From Clostridiales bacterium (GTDB taxonomy: Bacteria > Bacillota_A > Clostridia > Saccharofermentanales > Saccharofermentanaceae), in assembly GCA_017649745.1 (NCBI GenBank), contig JAGCGE010000356.1, forward strand, positions 1 to 38,244: a stretch of 38,244 nucleotides of DNA. Direction: 5' to 3'. Positions 1 through 8,363 of this stretch are shown here, piece by piece. The notes under the pieces were generated by a model. That model did not search any database, was not told the origin of the DNA, and saw only the letters and a program-made list of their open reading frames with translations. Made by a program: the position numbers and the translations under genes. Within the stretch, counting starts at the first letter, position 1, and each line of letters starts with the position of its first letter.

Positions 1-246
1 AAGATTGACTATTAAAGTAGGTCCGAAGATCCTCATCATAAGAAGAGCCTTCTCCTCTACTGTAACATCAACACCTGCAGTTACGATCCTAACAGATGAA
101 TTCTTGTACTTAAGCTTCAATTCATCGCACTCAGCCTTGTCTTTTGAAGCGATACAGATCTCATCAGCCATGCCCCTGTTCGCACAGATAATCGGTACTA
201 ATACTCTTGTGATATCCGTGCAGCCGATAATAAGTATTTTCGCCAT
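1..246 (-). CDS. Saccharopine dehydrogenase-like NAD(P)-binding protein, N-terminal part (runs off left edge)
   Basis: The first 82 codons are present and the rest lies left of the window. The start is the ATG at 244-246, preceded by an AGGGTGG ribosome site. The N-terminus is a Rossmann beta strand (MAKILIIG), followed about 20 residues later by EICIASKDKAECDELK, which matches the second beta strand and the IASR-K-KCD region of the saccharopine dehydrogenase/carboxynorspermidine dehydrogenase family. These enzymes reduce or oxidise an imine between an amino acid or polyamine and a carbonyl partner in the cytoplasm. The nucleotide-binding loop is unusual: the expected GxGGVG reads GCTDIT. With only the N-terminus visible the substrate cannot be assigned. 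It has its own promoter at 279-307. Confidence 0.6.
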   Translation of the reverse strand, partial: MAKILIIGCTDITRVLVPIICANRGMADEICIASKDKAECDELKLKYKNSSVRIVTAGVDVTVEEKALLMMRIFGPTLIVNL

Positions 247-278
247 GCTGCCACCCTAATTCTTGTAGTTCAAATAAT

Positions 279-307
279 ATTGTACTTATTTTAATAATAT
301 ATATCAA
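279..307 (-). promoter_or_regulatory. Promoter of the saccharopine dehydrogenase-like gene
   Basis: On the minus strand a -35 box TTGATA (302-307) is followed by exactly 17 nt and a -10 box TACAAT (279-284). This is a good sigma-A match. The spacer is AT-rich. It would give a leader of about 25-30 nt ahead of the ATG at 246. Confidence 0.65.
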
Positions 308-330
308 ATGGTTTTTGGGGTTTCTTACCA

Positions 331-379
331 AAATAATTGAGGCTGTCATCGACAGCCTCATAGGTTATCTCAATTATTT
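331..379 (-). terminator. Rho-independent terminator after the uracil permease
   Basis: A perfect 9-bp stem with a 3-nt loop (339-359, arms GAGGCTGTC and GACAGCCTC) is followed on the minus strand by a T-rich run (ATTATTTTGG). It sits inside a larger inverted repeat: AAATAATTGAG (331-341) pairs with CTCAATTATTT (369-379), which begins at the permease stop codon. The outer and inner stems share a few bases, so they can form an extended or competing structure. Confidence 0.7.
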
Positions 380-1827
380 CACTTTTTGTGTTTTTTCTTC
401 TTTGGATCAGGCCTTTTTACACTTGATGGAACAGCCACCGTTTCCTTCACATTTTCCTTTTCGGAAGGAAGGATCGCATTAAGAACGATACCAACAAATG
501 CACCTACTGCAAGACCAGTAAGAGGGATCGAAACTGACTTGATAGTTACCGTTACACAACCGGTTGCATCATAGTACTTGATACCTACTGAAAGACCAAG
601 GATAAGGGCAGCGATTATTACGTTTCTTACCTTTGTGAAATCGATCTTACTTTCAACAACATTTCTTACACCAACTGCAGAGATCATGCCGTAAAGAACG
701 AGTGAGATACCACCCATTACAGGTGTAGGAATTGCAGCGATGCAAGCTGCGAACTTAGGCGAGAATGAGAAAGCGATAGCAAATATAGCTGCCAGTCTTA
801 TTACTCTCGGATCATATACCTTAGTAAGTGAAAGAACACCTGTGTTCTCACCGTATGTTGTATTAGCAGGAGCACCGAAAAGTGATGCTACGATAGTTGC
901 AAGACCATCACCTGTAAGTGTTCTGTGGATACCAGGATCCTGAACGTAGTTAACACCTGTTGTGGAAGAGATGGCAGAGATGTCACCGATATGCTCAACG
1001 ATAGTTGCAATAGCGATCGGAACGATAGTAGCGATAGCTGAAATGATCATCGCCTTATCAGGGTTAGAGAAGATGGAGAATACTGTCTCACTTCCCTTGA
1101 TAGGAAGTCCGATCCATGCTGCAGTTTTGATAGCTTCAATCTTATCAACATCAAAGAGCTGCAATGAACCGCTGCCTGCGATCGCATATACAAGATGAGG
1201 CTCTTCTGCTGTTCCTACATCGATCTGTACGCCTGTCGTGAGCGCAAGTACTACTGCGAGAGCACACGCACTGATTACACCAATGATGATAGGTACGATC
1301 TTGATCATTCCCTTACCGCACACGTTACATAGAACGAGTATGGCGATACCGAACACCGCGATAGGCCAGTTAGCCGAACAGCTGGTAACTGCTGTTCCTG
1401 CAAGAGTAAGACCGATAGCGATGATGATCGGACCTGTTACGATAGGAGGAAAGAATTTCATTACTCTCTCAGTACCGAAAGCCTTGATAAGACCTGCCAG
1501 TATGAGATACAGAATACCCGCGCAAACAACGCCTAAACAAGCATAAGGAAGAAGTTCCTTCTCACCTTTTGGAGCGATTGTCCAGTAGCCCGTGAGAAAC
1601 GCAAATGAAGAACCGAGAAAAGCCGGAACCTTGCGCTTTGTCAATAAGTGGAAAAGAAGTGTTCCAAGTCCCGCGAAAAGGAGCGTAGCCGATACGCTTA
1701 GTCCTGTCAGAGCAGGAACGAGAACCGTTGCGCCGAACATGGCAAACATGTGCTGTGCACCAAGAATTATCATCTTGGGATAGCCTAGTTTCCTGGCATC
1801 ATAAATGCCGCCGTCATTAGAGCTCAT
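379..1827 (-). CDS. uraA: Uracil/xanthine permease of the NCS2 (nucleobase-cation symporter-2) family
   Basis: This 482-residue integral membrane protein is expected to import uracil, or possibly xanthine, with protons. Family marks are visible: GAQHMFAMFGATVLVPALTG in the first membrane helix, the conserved EHIGD segment in the middle, and the NCS2 signature TTYGENTGVLSLTKVYDPRV. About a dozen hydrophobic helices follow the 14-helix NCS2 plan. The start codon ATG at 1825-1827 has a GGGAGGA site 8 nt upstream. The C-terminus carries an unusually basic tail (RPDPKKKKHKK) that makes it longer than the usual 430-residue uracil permeases. It is flanked by a terminator and is probably monocistronic. 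No PyrR-type attenuator is evident in the upstream 117 nt. Uracil specificity is inferred from the QH and ENTGVLSLTK motifs. Confidence 0.88.
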   Translation of the reverse strand: MSSNDGGIYDARKLGYPKMIILGAQHMFAMFGATVLVPALTGLSVSATLLFAGLGTLLFHLLTKRKVPAFLGSSFAFLTGYWTIAPKGEKELLPYACLGVVCAGILYLILAGLIKAFGTERVMKFFPPIVTGPIIIAIGLTLAGTAVTSCSANWPIAVFGIAILVLCNVCGKGMIKIVPIIIGVISACALAVVLALTTGVQIDVGTAEEPHLVYAIAGSGSLQLFDVDKIEAIKTAAWIGLPIKGSETVFSIFSNPDKAMIISAIATIVPIAIATIVEHIGDISAISSTTGVNYVQDPGIHRTLTGDGLATIVASLFGAPANTTYGENTGVLSLTKVYDPRVIRLAAIFAIAFSFSPKFAACIAAIPTPVMGGISLVLYGMISAVGVRNVVESKIDFTKVRNVIIAALILGLSVGIKYYDATGCVTVTIKSVSIPLTGLAVGAFVGIVLNAILPSEKENVKETVAVPSSVKRPDPKKKKHKK

Positions 1828-1944
1828 ATATAACGTCCTCCCAATAGATTTTAGGTAAAAACAACCTCTATAATCGATATTAGCACAACGATCGATAAAT
1901 GGTATCGGGAACGTTTATTCTTAAATAAATTTGTCGGGGTAATG

Positions 1945-2493
1945 TCACTTTTCTGACGCCTTCAAAGCCTCGTCATAACTCTCCAGAAAATCCTCGCCCT
2001 TCTGCACTTCAGTAAGTGACAGATCAGGATAATCGAGCTGGCGCATACACTCATAGATAGCGATAGCTGCCGCGTTGGAAAGATTAAGGCTTCTGCAGTC
2101 TTTGTGCATAGGGATCCTGAAGCAATTATCGAGATGTTTTTTCAGGATGTCATAAGGAACACCGGTACTCTCTTTTCCAAAAATAAGATAGATATTTGTA
2201 TCCTCAGGAACACCTGCAAAATCAATGGAAGAATGCGGCTTTTTGCCGTATCTTGTCATGAAGAAATAAGCGCCTTTGTTCTTAGCTTCGAACTCGTCGA
2301 AACTCTCATAATAATCATAATCAGCCCATGTGATGTGATTAGTCGTAGCCCTCTTAAACTTCTTGTTGTTGATATCAAAACCGAGAGGTCCGATCAGGTG
2401 CAAAGAACAATCCGTAGCTACGCATGTTCTCATGATATTACCTGTATTCTGTGGTATCTCCGGCTCGAAAAGAACTACGTTAACGCGTCCCAT
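1945..2493 (-). CDS. trmL: tRNA (cytidine(34)-2'-O)-methyltransferase, SPOUT family
   Basis: This 182-residue enzyme is TrmL-like. It uses S-adenosylmethionine to 2'-O-methylate the wobble nucleotide of tRNA-Leu isoacceptors. The typical features are all present: NVVLFEPEIPQNTGNIMRTC at the N-terminus, LIGPLGF, the cofactor-knot segment YLIFGKESTGVPYDIL, then FRIPMHKDCRSLNLSNAAAI with the SLNLSN motif of SPOUT methyltransferases. The length equals the short, domain-less TrmL class. Its ATG shares one base with the TGA of the preceding cotransporter gene (TGATG), so translation is probably coupled, although the two functions have no obvious link. Confidence 0.9.
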   Translation of the reverse strand: MGRVNVVLFEPEIPQNTGNIMRTCVATDCSLHLIGPLGFDINNKKFKRATTNHITWADYDYYESFDEFEAKNKGAYFFMTRYGKKPHSSIDFAGVPEDTNIYLIFGKESTGVPYDILKKHLDNCFRIPMHKDCRSLNLSNAAAIAIYECMRQLDYPDLSLTEVQKGEDFLESYDEALKASEK

Positions 2494-4148
2494 CAGGATA
2501 CACCTTTAACAGCTTCGGAACGGAAAGATGAAATATCATTTTCCGTTGTTGCCTCGGCAATATTAAGAAGGTGATCGCCAAGTCTCTCGAAATCAGTAAG
2601 CATCTCAGAATAGATAACGCATGCTTCACCTGAACATTCGCCTGTTGTCATACGAGTGATCTGATTCTTACGGAACATAGCTGTCATATCGTCGATCTTC
2701 TGCTCAGCTTTTGCTACATTAACATGTAGATTCTTCTGCTTAGGATCGAAGAACATATAAGTTGTATCGTTAAGTACCTGGATCATCTGCTGAACTTCGA
2801 AAGTTGCCTTCTCGGAAAGCTTATAGCCCTTATCCTGAAGAAGGTTCGCATAACCTGCGATGTTCGTTGCATGGTCACCCATTCTCTCGACATTACCCGT
2901 GATCTTAAACAGAGCACTGAGGACAACTGCATCATCTTCTGATGATACTTTAGCCAAACTGTGAGAGATATAATATGAAATCTCTTTATTAAGGAAGTCG
3001 ATGTATTCCTCAGCTTCGTTGATCTCTACCTGAACAGTTTCACTGTTATTGATTACCGCATTAAGGCTTCTTGTTACGTTCTTGCTTGCCATGTCGTACA
3101 TACGCGCGATCTCATTACGAGCTGAAGCGATGATTACCGCACTGTTCGTATCAGTTCTAAGCATCGAAGGTGACAGATAAAGAAGCTTCTGAGCATTCAC
3201 TACATCAACCTTCTTATCAGGAACTACTGCATTAACGAACTTGACGATAAATGTTCCGAATGGAAGGAGCAATACGGTTGTTATGAGAGCAAAGAGCAAG
3301 TGAGCATTAGCTATCTGTCTCATAGGAGAATCCGTTAACTTTCTCATGATATCAGTGATAGGTAATGTAAGTGTAAGACCTGTCATGATGCATGCACCGA
3401 TAAGGTTGAACATGAGGTGCATCATAGCGGTACGAAGAGCATTTCTGTTGGAACCCACTGAAGAAAGGATCGCAGTTACACAAGTACCTACGTGCATACC
3501 ATAAAGGATGAATATTGCCTGATCAAGTTCGATAACACCTGAAGCTGCGAGAGTCTGAAGTACTGCAACACCGGCTGCGGAACTCTGGATGATAGCAACG
3601 AAAACTACACCTACAAGAATACCGAGGAACGGATTATCCATTCCGGTAAGGAATTCCCTAAAAGAAGGATTATCCTTAACAGGCTCCATAGCATTACTCA
3701 TAAGGCTCGTACTAATGAAGATAAATCCAAGACCGGTTACGATCTGACCAATAGCCGCATATTTTTTCTTATGAGTGAAAAGAAGAATGAGAACACCGAT
3801 GATCGCAATGATCGGAGCGATCTCGCTGAACTTAAAAGCAACGAGCTGTGATGTGATGTTGGTACCGATATTGGCACCCATTATTACCCACAACGCCTGA
3901 GTAAGATTAAGAAGGTTCGCATTAACGAATCCTACGACCATTACTGTTGTGGTTGAAGAAGACTGAACAAGTCCTGCAATTACTATACCTACGAGAAGTC
4001 CCAGGAACCTGTTAGACGTGAGTTTCTCAAGAATACCCTGAAGTTTGCTACCTGCTGCAGCCTCCAAGCCGCCGCTGAGCATCTTCATACTGTAAAGGAA
4101 GATCGCAAGTCCTCCTATCATAGTTACTATACAAGTAAATATTTCCAT
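2493..4148 (-). CDS. Na/Pi cotransporter family protein with C-terminal PhoU-like domain
   Basis: This 551-residue protein has an N-terminal membrane part made of two homologous Na/Pi-cotransport repeats. The repeat hallmarks are GLVQSSSTTTVMVVGFV (about residues 59-75) and VAIIQSSAAGVAVLQTLA (about 184-201). These QSS motifs form the substrate/sodium site in the NptA/YjbB family. Residues from about 345 onward are predicted soluble helices with two PhoU-like three-helix repeats, each with an E/D-rich, metal-binding type segment (NVERMGDHATNIA and DFERLGDHLLNIA). The likely role is sodium-driven phosphate transport, or phosphate export as in E. coli YjbB, with the PhoU domain sensing cytoplasmic phosphate state. 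A strong promoter lies at 4180-4208. No Pho box was recognised. Confidence 0.85.
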   Translation of the reverse strand: MEIFTCIVTMIGGLAIFLYSMKMLSGGLEAAAGSKLQGILEKLTSNRFLGLLVGIVIAGLVQSSSTTTVMVVGFVNANLLNLTQALWVIMGANIGTNITSQLVAFKFSEIAPIIAIIGVLILLFTHKKKYAAIGQIVTGLGFIFISTSLMSNAMEPVKDNPSFREFLTGMDNPFLGILVGVVFVAIIQSSAAGVAVLQTLAASGVIELDQAIFILYGMHVGTCVTAILSSVGSNRNALRTAMMHLMFNLIGACIMTGLTLTLPITDIMRKLTDSPMRQIANAHLLFALITTVLLLPFGTFIVKFVNAVVPDKKVDVVNAQKLLYLSPSMLRTDTNSAVIIASARNEIARMYDMASKNVTRSLNAVINNSETVQVEINEAEEYIDFLNKEISYYISHSLAKVSSEDDAVVLSALFKITGNVERMGDHATNIAGYANLLQDKGYKLSEKATFEVQQMIQVLNDTTYMFFDPKQKNLHVNVAKAEQKIDDMTAMFRKNQITRMTTGECSGEACVIYSEMLTDFERLGDHLLNIAEATTENDISSFRSEAVKGVS

Positions 4149-4179
4149 ACCTTAGCTATATGCCTCCACTTCACTAATA

Positions 4180-4208
4180 ATTTTAGTAAGGTAAGAGAGA
4201 TTAGTCAA
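4180..4208 (-). promoter_or_regulatory. Promoter of the Na/Pi cotransporter-trmL operon
   Basis: On the minus strand TTGACT (4203-4208) is followed by 17 nt and TAAAAT (4180-4185). Transcription would start near 4173, leaving a leader of about 25 nt that contains a GGAGG and, closer to the ATG, an AAGG. Confidence 0.65.
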
Positions 4209-4431
4209 AGGATTTTTGCTCCGCCGCAGAATACATTCACCATTTTCTATATATAGGATATGCATCATTTTGAAGAAATGACATTATCGAGAATAAGAAC
4301 ACTCGACACGCTCATCAGATTCGCTTGTAAAAGGCTAATATTGCCGTGGTATCCTAAACCACTCCGCACAACACATAGACGAGTTTCTATATATTCGGTA
4401 TGATTTGTTTTACATTTTCAAACACTAAAAT
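4209..4431. other. Intergenic stretch between the aro operon end and the cotransporter promoter
   Basis: No gene or RNA was recognised here. Two short repeats are visible: TTTCTATATAT occurs at about 4236 and again at about 4384 with similar downstream bases, and TTTACATTTT occurs twice near 4409-4440, next to the aroQ stop. A weak GTGGT...ACCAC inverted repeat lies near 4347-4363. It has no U-tract, so no convincing terminator for the long aro operon is visible. Confidence 0.4.
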
Positions 4432-4866
4432 TTACATTTTTAATGAGCAGAGGTGATCGACCGCTTCGATATAGCCGTCAAAGCCCTTACCGGTGATAGT
4501 CTTGCACGCAAAATAAGAAATGTATGAGATCTGTCTGAACGGCTCTCTTTCAGATACTTCCGAGATATGAACCTCGACAGTCGGAATATTTACAGCCTTA
4601 AGCGCATCCAAGATAGCAACAGACGTATGAGTATATCCGCCCGGATTAAAAACGATACCGTCGATTCCGTCGAAATATGCCTGCTGAATGATGTCGATGA
4701 GTCCGCCTTCAGAATTGTTCTGTCTGAAGACAGCTTCCACGCCCTTCTTGTAGCAGTGATCGCTTATATAATTTACAAGGTCATCATATGTCTTGGCACC
4801 GTAGATATCAGGCTCCCTGATGCCGAGCATGTTAAGGTTAGGTCCGTTGAGAACAAGTATCTTCAT
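4432..4866 (-). CDS. aroQ: 3-dehydroquinate dehydratase, type II
   Basis: This 144-residue cytoplasmic enzyme dehydrates 3-dehydroquinate to 3-dehydroshikimate, step 3 of the shikimate pathway. It is a type II enzyme, seen from ILVLNGPNLNMLGIREPDIYG (with the catalytic-loop Arg and Tyr), RQNNSEGGLID, FNPGGYTHTSVA (substrate-binding Asn) and VEVHIS (catalytic His). The usual IHAREEFR segment reads VSEREPFRQ, a minor variation. The start is the ATG at 4864-4866, with AAGGAGC 8 nt upstream and one base after the stop of the fused aroE-aroK gene. A longer in-frame start near 4911 would lie inside the neighbouring gene and adds 15 residues unlike the family. It is the last gene of the aro operon. 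Confidence 0.93.
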   Translation of the reverse strand: MKILVLNGPNLNMLGIREPDIYGAKTYDDLVNYISDHCYKKGVEAVFRQNNSEGGLIDIIQQAYFDGIDGIVFNPGGYTHTSVAILDALKAVNIPTVEVHISEVSEREPFRQISYISYFACKTITGKGFDGYIEAVDHLCSLKM

Positions 4867-4867
4867 A

Positions 4868-6118
4868 TTACAGCTCCTTGATAAGTTGATCGACGATCGC
4901 ATCTTCTTCACTGAAATCAGGAAGATCCCAGATTATATCGCTCACCTTCTCATAAAGAGGCGCGCGCTTATTCAGAAGATCCTCAATACTGTTATTCTTG
5001 CTTATAGGACGGTTCTTAGTGTCCTGCTTAAGAAGAGTAGGAAGAGGTCTCTTAATGTAGATGACCCTGGAATTACACTTAAGAAGGAAGTGGTTCTCCT
5101 CACGAGTCACGATTCCTCCGCCTGTCGATATAACGAGCCCCGACTTCGGAAGTATCTTATCTGCAAGAAGAGTCTCCATCCTGCGGAATTCGTTCTCACC
5201 CTTTTCGGAGATGACAGCAGAAGGCTTAATGCCGTATTCCTGCTCGAAAAGGATATCCAGATCAACGAATTCTCTTCCGAGAACAGAAGCGATCTTTCTT
5301 CCGAGAGTTGTCTTTCCTGATCCAGGCATTCCTACCAAAGTAATATTTCGCATTTCGTTTTCGAGTTCAGTGGTAACCTCATCGATCTCAGGAACATCGT
5401 AGTTATCGTAATCGGATATCTCGCCCCTGAAGATCCTGCTGGCCTTATGAGCCTGAGCTACGAGCATCGTAAGTCCGCCTGCAGTCTTAAGTCCGAGTTT
5501 TCGAGCTTCAGTAAGGAGCTTCGTTCCTGACGGATTATAGATGATGTCTGCAACGGCACAAAGGCTCTTGAACTTACTTATATCGATCGGCTGAGCATCC
5601 ACATCAGGATACATTCCGACAGGTGTTGTATTGATAATGACTTCCACATTAGGAAGTACTGTATAAACATTCTCGTAATTGATATCTCCTGTCCTGGAGC
5701 AGAACTCGACTATCGCACCCATCTTCTTAAGAGCATAGCTGCAAGCTGCGCTCGCGCCACCCGTTCCGAGGATAAGACATGACTTGGTAAGCACATTGAT
5801 GCCGGCTTTCTTAAGCATATAAGTGAATCCGTACACATCGGTATTGTATCCCTTGAAGTAACCTTCTTCTGTCTTAACGACCGTGTTGACTGCGCCCGCA
5901 TCGTGAGCTGCCTCCGACACTTCATCGCAATAAGAGAGGGCGAGCTTCTTATAAGGGATCGTTACGTTAAATCCCTTAAGATCTTCCTTCCCTTCGAAAA
6001 TATCTCTTACCTCAGATTCAGTTCTCTCGAGGATGCCGTATTCGTAATCCGCGAATGCTTTATGGATCCTCGGCGAATATGTATGTGGTAATGACTTTCC
6101 AAGTACACCGTAATTCAT
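4868..6118 (-). CDS. aroE-aroK: Fused shikimate dehydrogenase-shikimate kinase
   Basis: This single 416-residue protein covers two steps: NADPH reduction of 3-dehydroshikimate, then ATP phosphorylation of shikimate. Residues 1 to about 250 are AroE: YSPRIH near the N-terminus, NVTIPYK with the catalytic Lys, YNTDVYG with the catalytic Asp, the NADP loop GTGGASAACS, and NTTPVGMYP. From residue 256 an AroK domain follows: P-loop GMPGSGKTT, FVDLD (shikimate-binding Asp), FRRMET (Arg), STGGGIV and the lid NRPIS. All key residues of both halves are present, so both activities are expected. The ATG at 6116-6118 (AAGGAA, 10 nt after the pheA stop) is preferred over an upstream TTG at 6136. These enzymes are more often encoded by separate genes. 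Confidence 0.92.
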   Translation of the reverse strand: MNYGVLGKSLPHTYSPRIHKAFADYEYGILERTESEVRDIFEGKEDLKGFNVTIPYKKLALSYCDEVSEAAHDAGAVNTVVKTEEGYFKGYNTDVYGFTYMLKKAGINVLTKSCLILGTGGASAACSYALKKMGAIVEFCSRTGDINYENVYTVLPNVEVIINTTPVGMYPDVDAQPIDISKFKSLCAVADIIYNPSGTKLLTEARKLGLKTAGGLTMLVAQAHKASRIFRGEISDYDNYDVPEIDEVTTELENEMRNITLVGMPGSGKTTLGRKIASVLGREFVDLDILFEQEYGIKPSAVISEKGENEFRRMETLLADKILPKSGLVISTGGGIVTREENHFLLKCNSRVIYIKRPLPTLLKQDTKNRPISKNNSIEDLLNKRAPLYEKVSDIIWDLPDFSEEDAIVDQLIKEL

Positions 6119-6128
6119 ATTAATTTCC

Positions 6129-7280
6129 TTAAACAATTTCGTTATATGAGCCGAGATATCGAAGTTCAGACGTCATAGCCTTAAGTTCCGACATCATCTC
6201 AGCGAATCCTTCATTATAGATAGACGTCTCGAGATCAAAGTAGAACATGAATTCGAAGTCTCTACCCGGAAGAGGTCTTGACTCTATCTTAACAAGATTC
6301 ACGCCTCGTGCATAGAAGTAAGCGAGGATCTTATAAAGAGCACCCGGTTCATGCTTAAGGATCATCATCATAGATGTCCTGTTAGCACCGGGATAGATCT
6401 CTATCTTCTTTGAGATAACGATAAATCTCGTATAGTTATTTCCTGAATCCTGAACTGACGACTTGATCAGGTCAAGATCATAGAGTTCACCGCACTTGAT
6501 CGATGACAGACAGCAGATATCATTTCTTCCTGACTCAGCAACATACTTAGCAGCTTCAGCTGTGTTGCTGTAGTATGTGACCTTAACATCAGGTCCAAGG
6601 CTCTTTACGAATTCCTTGCACTGGTTGATAGCCTGCTCGTGAGAGATAACTTCCTTGATATCGCTCAGCTTACCGCCTTTTCGCATAAAGCAGTTATGGT
6701 CTACCTTGACCCTTACGGATCTTACGATCTTGAAGCTGTTCTTGATCATGAGATCATAAACAGCTGATACAGTTCCTGCATTGGAGTTTTCGACAGGAAG
6801 AACGCCATAATTACATAGACCTGCGTCTATTGCTTGGAATACCTGTGCGAAAGTCCTCATGAACATGATGTTCGGAATATTAAAAAGTCTCTCGCATGCT
6901 ACCTGTGAGAAAGCGCCTTCAACACCCTGGCATGCTACGTTTGCTCTTACAGGGAAAGGCTTAGAGTTCATCTCGTCGATCGCATCACGGATGATCTTCG
7001 TCTCGTCATCTTCGTGAGATACTACCTTAGTCTGAAGCCCTCTTGAAGCCTCGAAGAGCATCGTGTAGATAGGAGAGATATAAGGCTTTGTTCTGTCATC
7101 TGCCATATCATAGATCGCGGACATCTTCTCTCTTTCTCTTTGTCCGTCGTAGATCGCCTTACCGGAACCCTTCTTAAATTCACCGATCTTCTCGGCAACT
7201 TCCATTCTTTTCTGGAGGGCTGCAAGAAGGTCCTTATCGGCCTTGTCCATTTCGATCCTTAATTCATCAAGATTTGCCAT
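6129..7280 (-). CDS. pheA: Bifunctional chorismate mutase/prephenate dehydratase (P-protein)
   Basis: This 383-residue protein converts chorismate to prephenate and then to phenylpyruvate, the committed route to Phe. Residues 1-90 are an AroQ-type chorismate mutase (LDELRIEMDKADKDLLAALQ, with Arg and Lys of the usual helix and RMEVAEKIGEFK). Residues about 110-285 are prephenate dehydratase (ACQGVEGAFSQVACERLF, PVENSNAGTV, and TRFIVIS near the end). Residues about 298-380 are an ACT domain with the ESRPLPGRDFEF motif that binds Phe in feedback inhibition. AAGGAGA lies 8 nt before the ATG. It is the only chorismate mutase in the operon and so also supplies prephenate for tyrA. Confidence 0.94.
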   Translation of the reverse strand: MANLDELRIEMDKADKDLLAALQKRMEVAEKIGEFKKGSGKAIYDGQREREKMSAIYDMADDRTKPYISPIYTMLFEASRGLQTKVVSHEDDETKIIRDAIDEMNSKPFPVRANVACQGVEGAFSQVACERLFNIPNIMFMRTFAQVFQAIDAGLCNYGVLPVENSNAGTVSAVYDLMIKNSFKIVRSVRVKVDHNCFMRKGGKLSDIKEVISHEQAINQCKEFVKSLGPDVKVTYYSNTAEAAKYVAESGRNDICCLSSIKCGELYDLDLIKSSVQDSGNNYTRFIVISKKIEIYPGANRTSMMMILKHEPGALYKILAYFYARGVNLVKIESRPLPGRDFEFMFYFDLETSIYNEGFAEMMSELKAMTSELRYLGSYNEIV

Positions 7281-7292
7281 TTATATTCTCCT

Positions 7293-8363
7293 TCAGATCA
7301 TGTCGTATATAGCAAGTGCGGCTACGGCTTCGTATACGGGAACTGCCCTTGGTACGATACAAGGATCGTGTCTTCCCTTCGCACCGAGCTTAACGTTCTC
7401 ACGTGTAACAAGATCGACTGTATCCTGTTCCTTGCTTACCGTAGGTGTAGGCTTTACCGCAACATCGAAAACAATAGGTGCGATGCCGGTCGATATTCCG
7501 CCTAATATACCGCCACAGTTATTTGTCTTAAGCTTAAGCTTGTTCTCTTCGAAAACAAAATTATCGTTGTTCTCAGATCCTCTAAGCGTTGTTGCACCAA
7601 ATCCGTTACCGAACTCGACGCCCTTACAAGCAGGAACTGCAAAACACAATTGAGCGATCTTAGCTTCGATACCTTCGAAGATCGGTCCTCCGATACCGCC
7701 CGGAACTCCTTCGATAACTACTTCGATAACTCCGCCTACAGAATCTTCATCCTGTCTTGCGCTCTCGATAACAGCTTTCATGAGCTCGCCCTTCTCATCA
7801 GAGATTACAGGGAATTCCTTGTCTCTTACATCATGGAGCTTAGTAAGAAACTCCTGCTCATCTAAGTTCGCATATGAATCGTCAGATACATCTCCGATGC
7901 TCTTAACGTGAGCTGAGATCTCGATACCCTTCTCGCGAAGCTTGCTTAATGCGAGGAATCCGGCGATACAAATAGGTGCCGTAAGTCTTCCCGAGAAAGC
8001 TCCTCCGCCTGATGAATTGAATGTCTCACCATACTTAACGCCTGCTGTGTAGTCAGCATGTCCAGGCCTTGGGGTTCTCAGCAGTCCCGAGTAATCATGA
8101 GGCTTGATGTTGGTATTAAGGATATGAGCTTCGAACTCGTCGCCGTCAAATCTCTCGATAACAACTTCGTCAGCTTCCTTACGAGGCGTTGACCAGGCAT
8201 TTTGACCAGGTGCACGCCTCTTCATAAATCGGGAGAGACCTTCAGTATCGACGTCGAACTTATCGATACCCGTAACCTTTACACCGATCTGCTCACTATG
8301 GGATTCACCATAGATCCCGACGCTTATCTTGTTTCCTCGAAACCAGTTAAACTCTTTATTCAT
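7293..8363 (-). CDS. aroC: Chorismate synthase
   Basis: This 356-residue enzyme performs the last common step, elimination of phosphate from EPSP to give chorismate, with reduced FMN. Visible signatures are IYGESHSEQIGV near the N-terminus, RRAPGQNAWSTPRKE, RPGHADYTAGVKYG, SSGGGAFSGRLTAP and the SARQDEDSVGGVIE stretch, followed by FGNGFG. Clostridial chorismate synthases share the GGG-FSGRLTAP form. The chosen ATG (8361-8363) overlaps the aroA stop as ATGA and has a GGAGGAAAG site; an upstream ATG at 8417 would add 18 residues inside aroA. No flavin reductase domain is fused. Confidence 0.94.
   Translation of the reverse strand: MNKEFNWFRGNKISVGIYGESHSEQIGVKVTGIDKFDVDTEGLSRFMKRRAPGQNAWSTPRKEADEVVIERFDGDEFEAHILNTNIKPHDYSGLLRTPRPGHADYTAGVKYGETFNSSGGGAFSGRLTAPICIAGFLALSKLREKGIEISAHVKSIGDVSDDSYANLDEQEFLTKLHDVRDKEFPVISDEKGELMKAVIESARQDEDSVGGVIEVVIEGVPGGIGGPIFEGIEAKIAQLCFAVPACKGVEFGNGFGATTLRGSENNDNFVFEENKLKLKTNNCGGILGGISTGIAPIVFDVAVKPTPTVSKEQDTVDLVTRENVKLGAKGRHDPCIVPRAVPVYEAVAALAIYDMI

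Noticed and set aside
247..260. AGGGTGGCA before the saccharopine-dehydrogenase-like gene resembles the beginning of a T-box core
   Set aside because: It serves as the ribosome site directly before the ATG, and no specifier stem or terminator accompanies it.
4149..4250. Pho box upstream of the Na/Pi cotransporter
   Set aside because: No repeated TTAACA-like direct repeats at the right spacing; only a sigma-A promoter can be supported.
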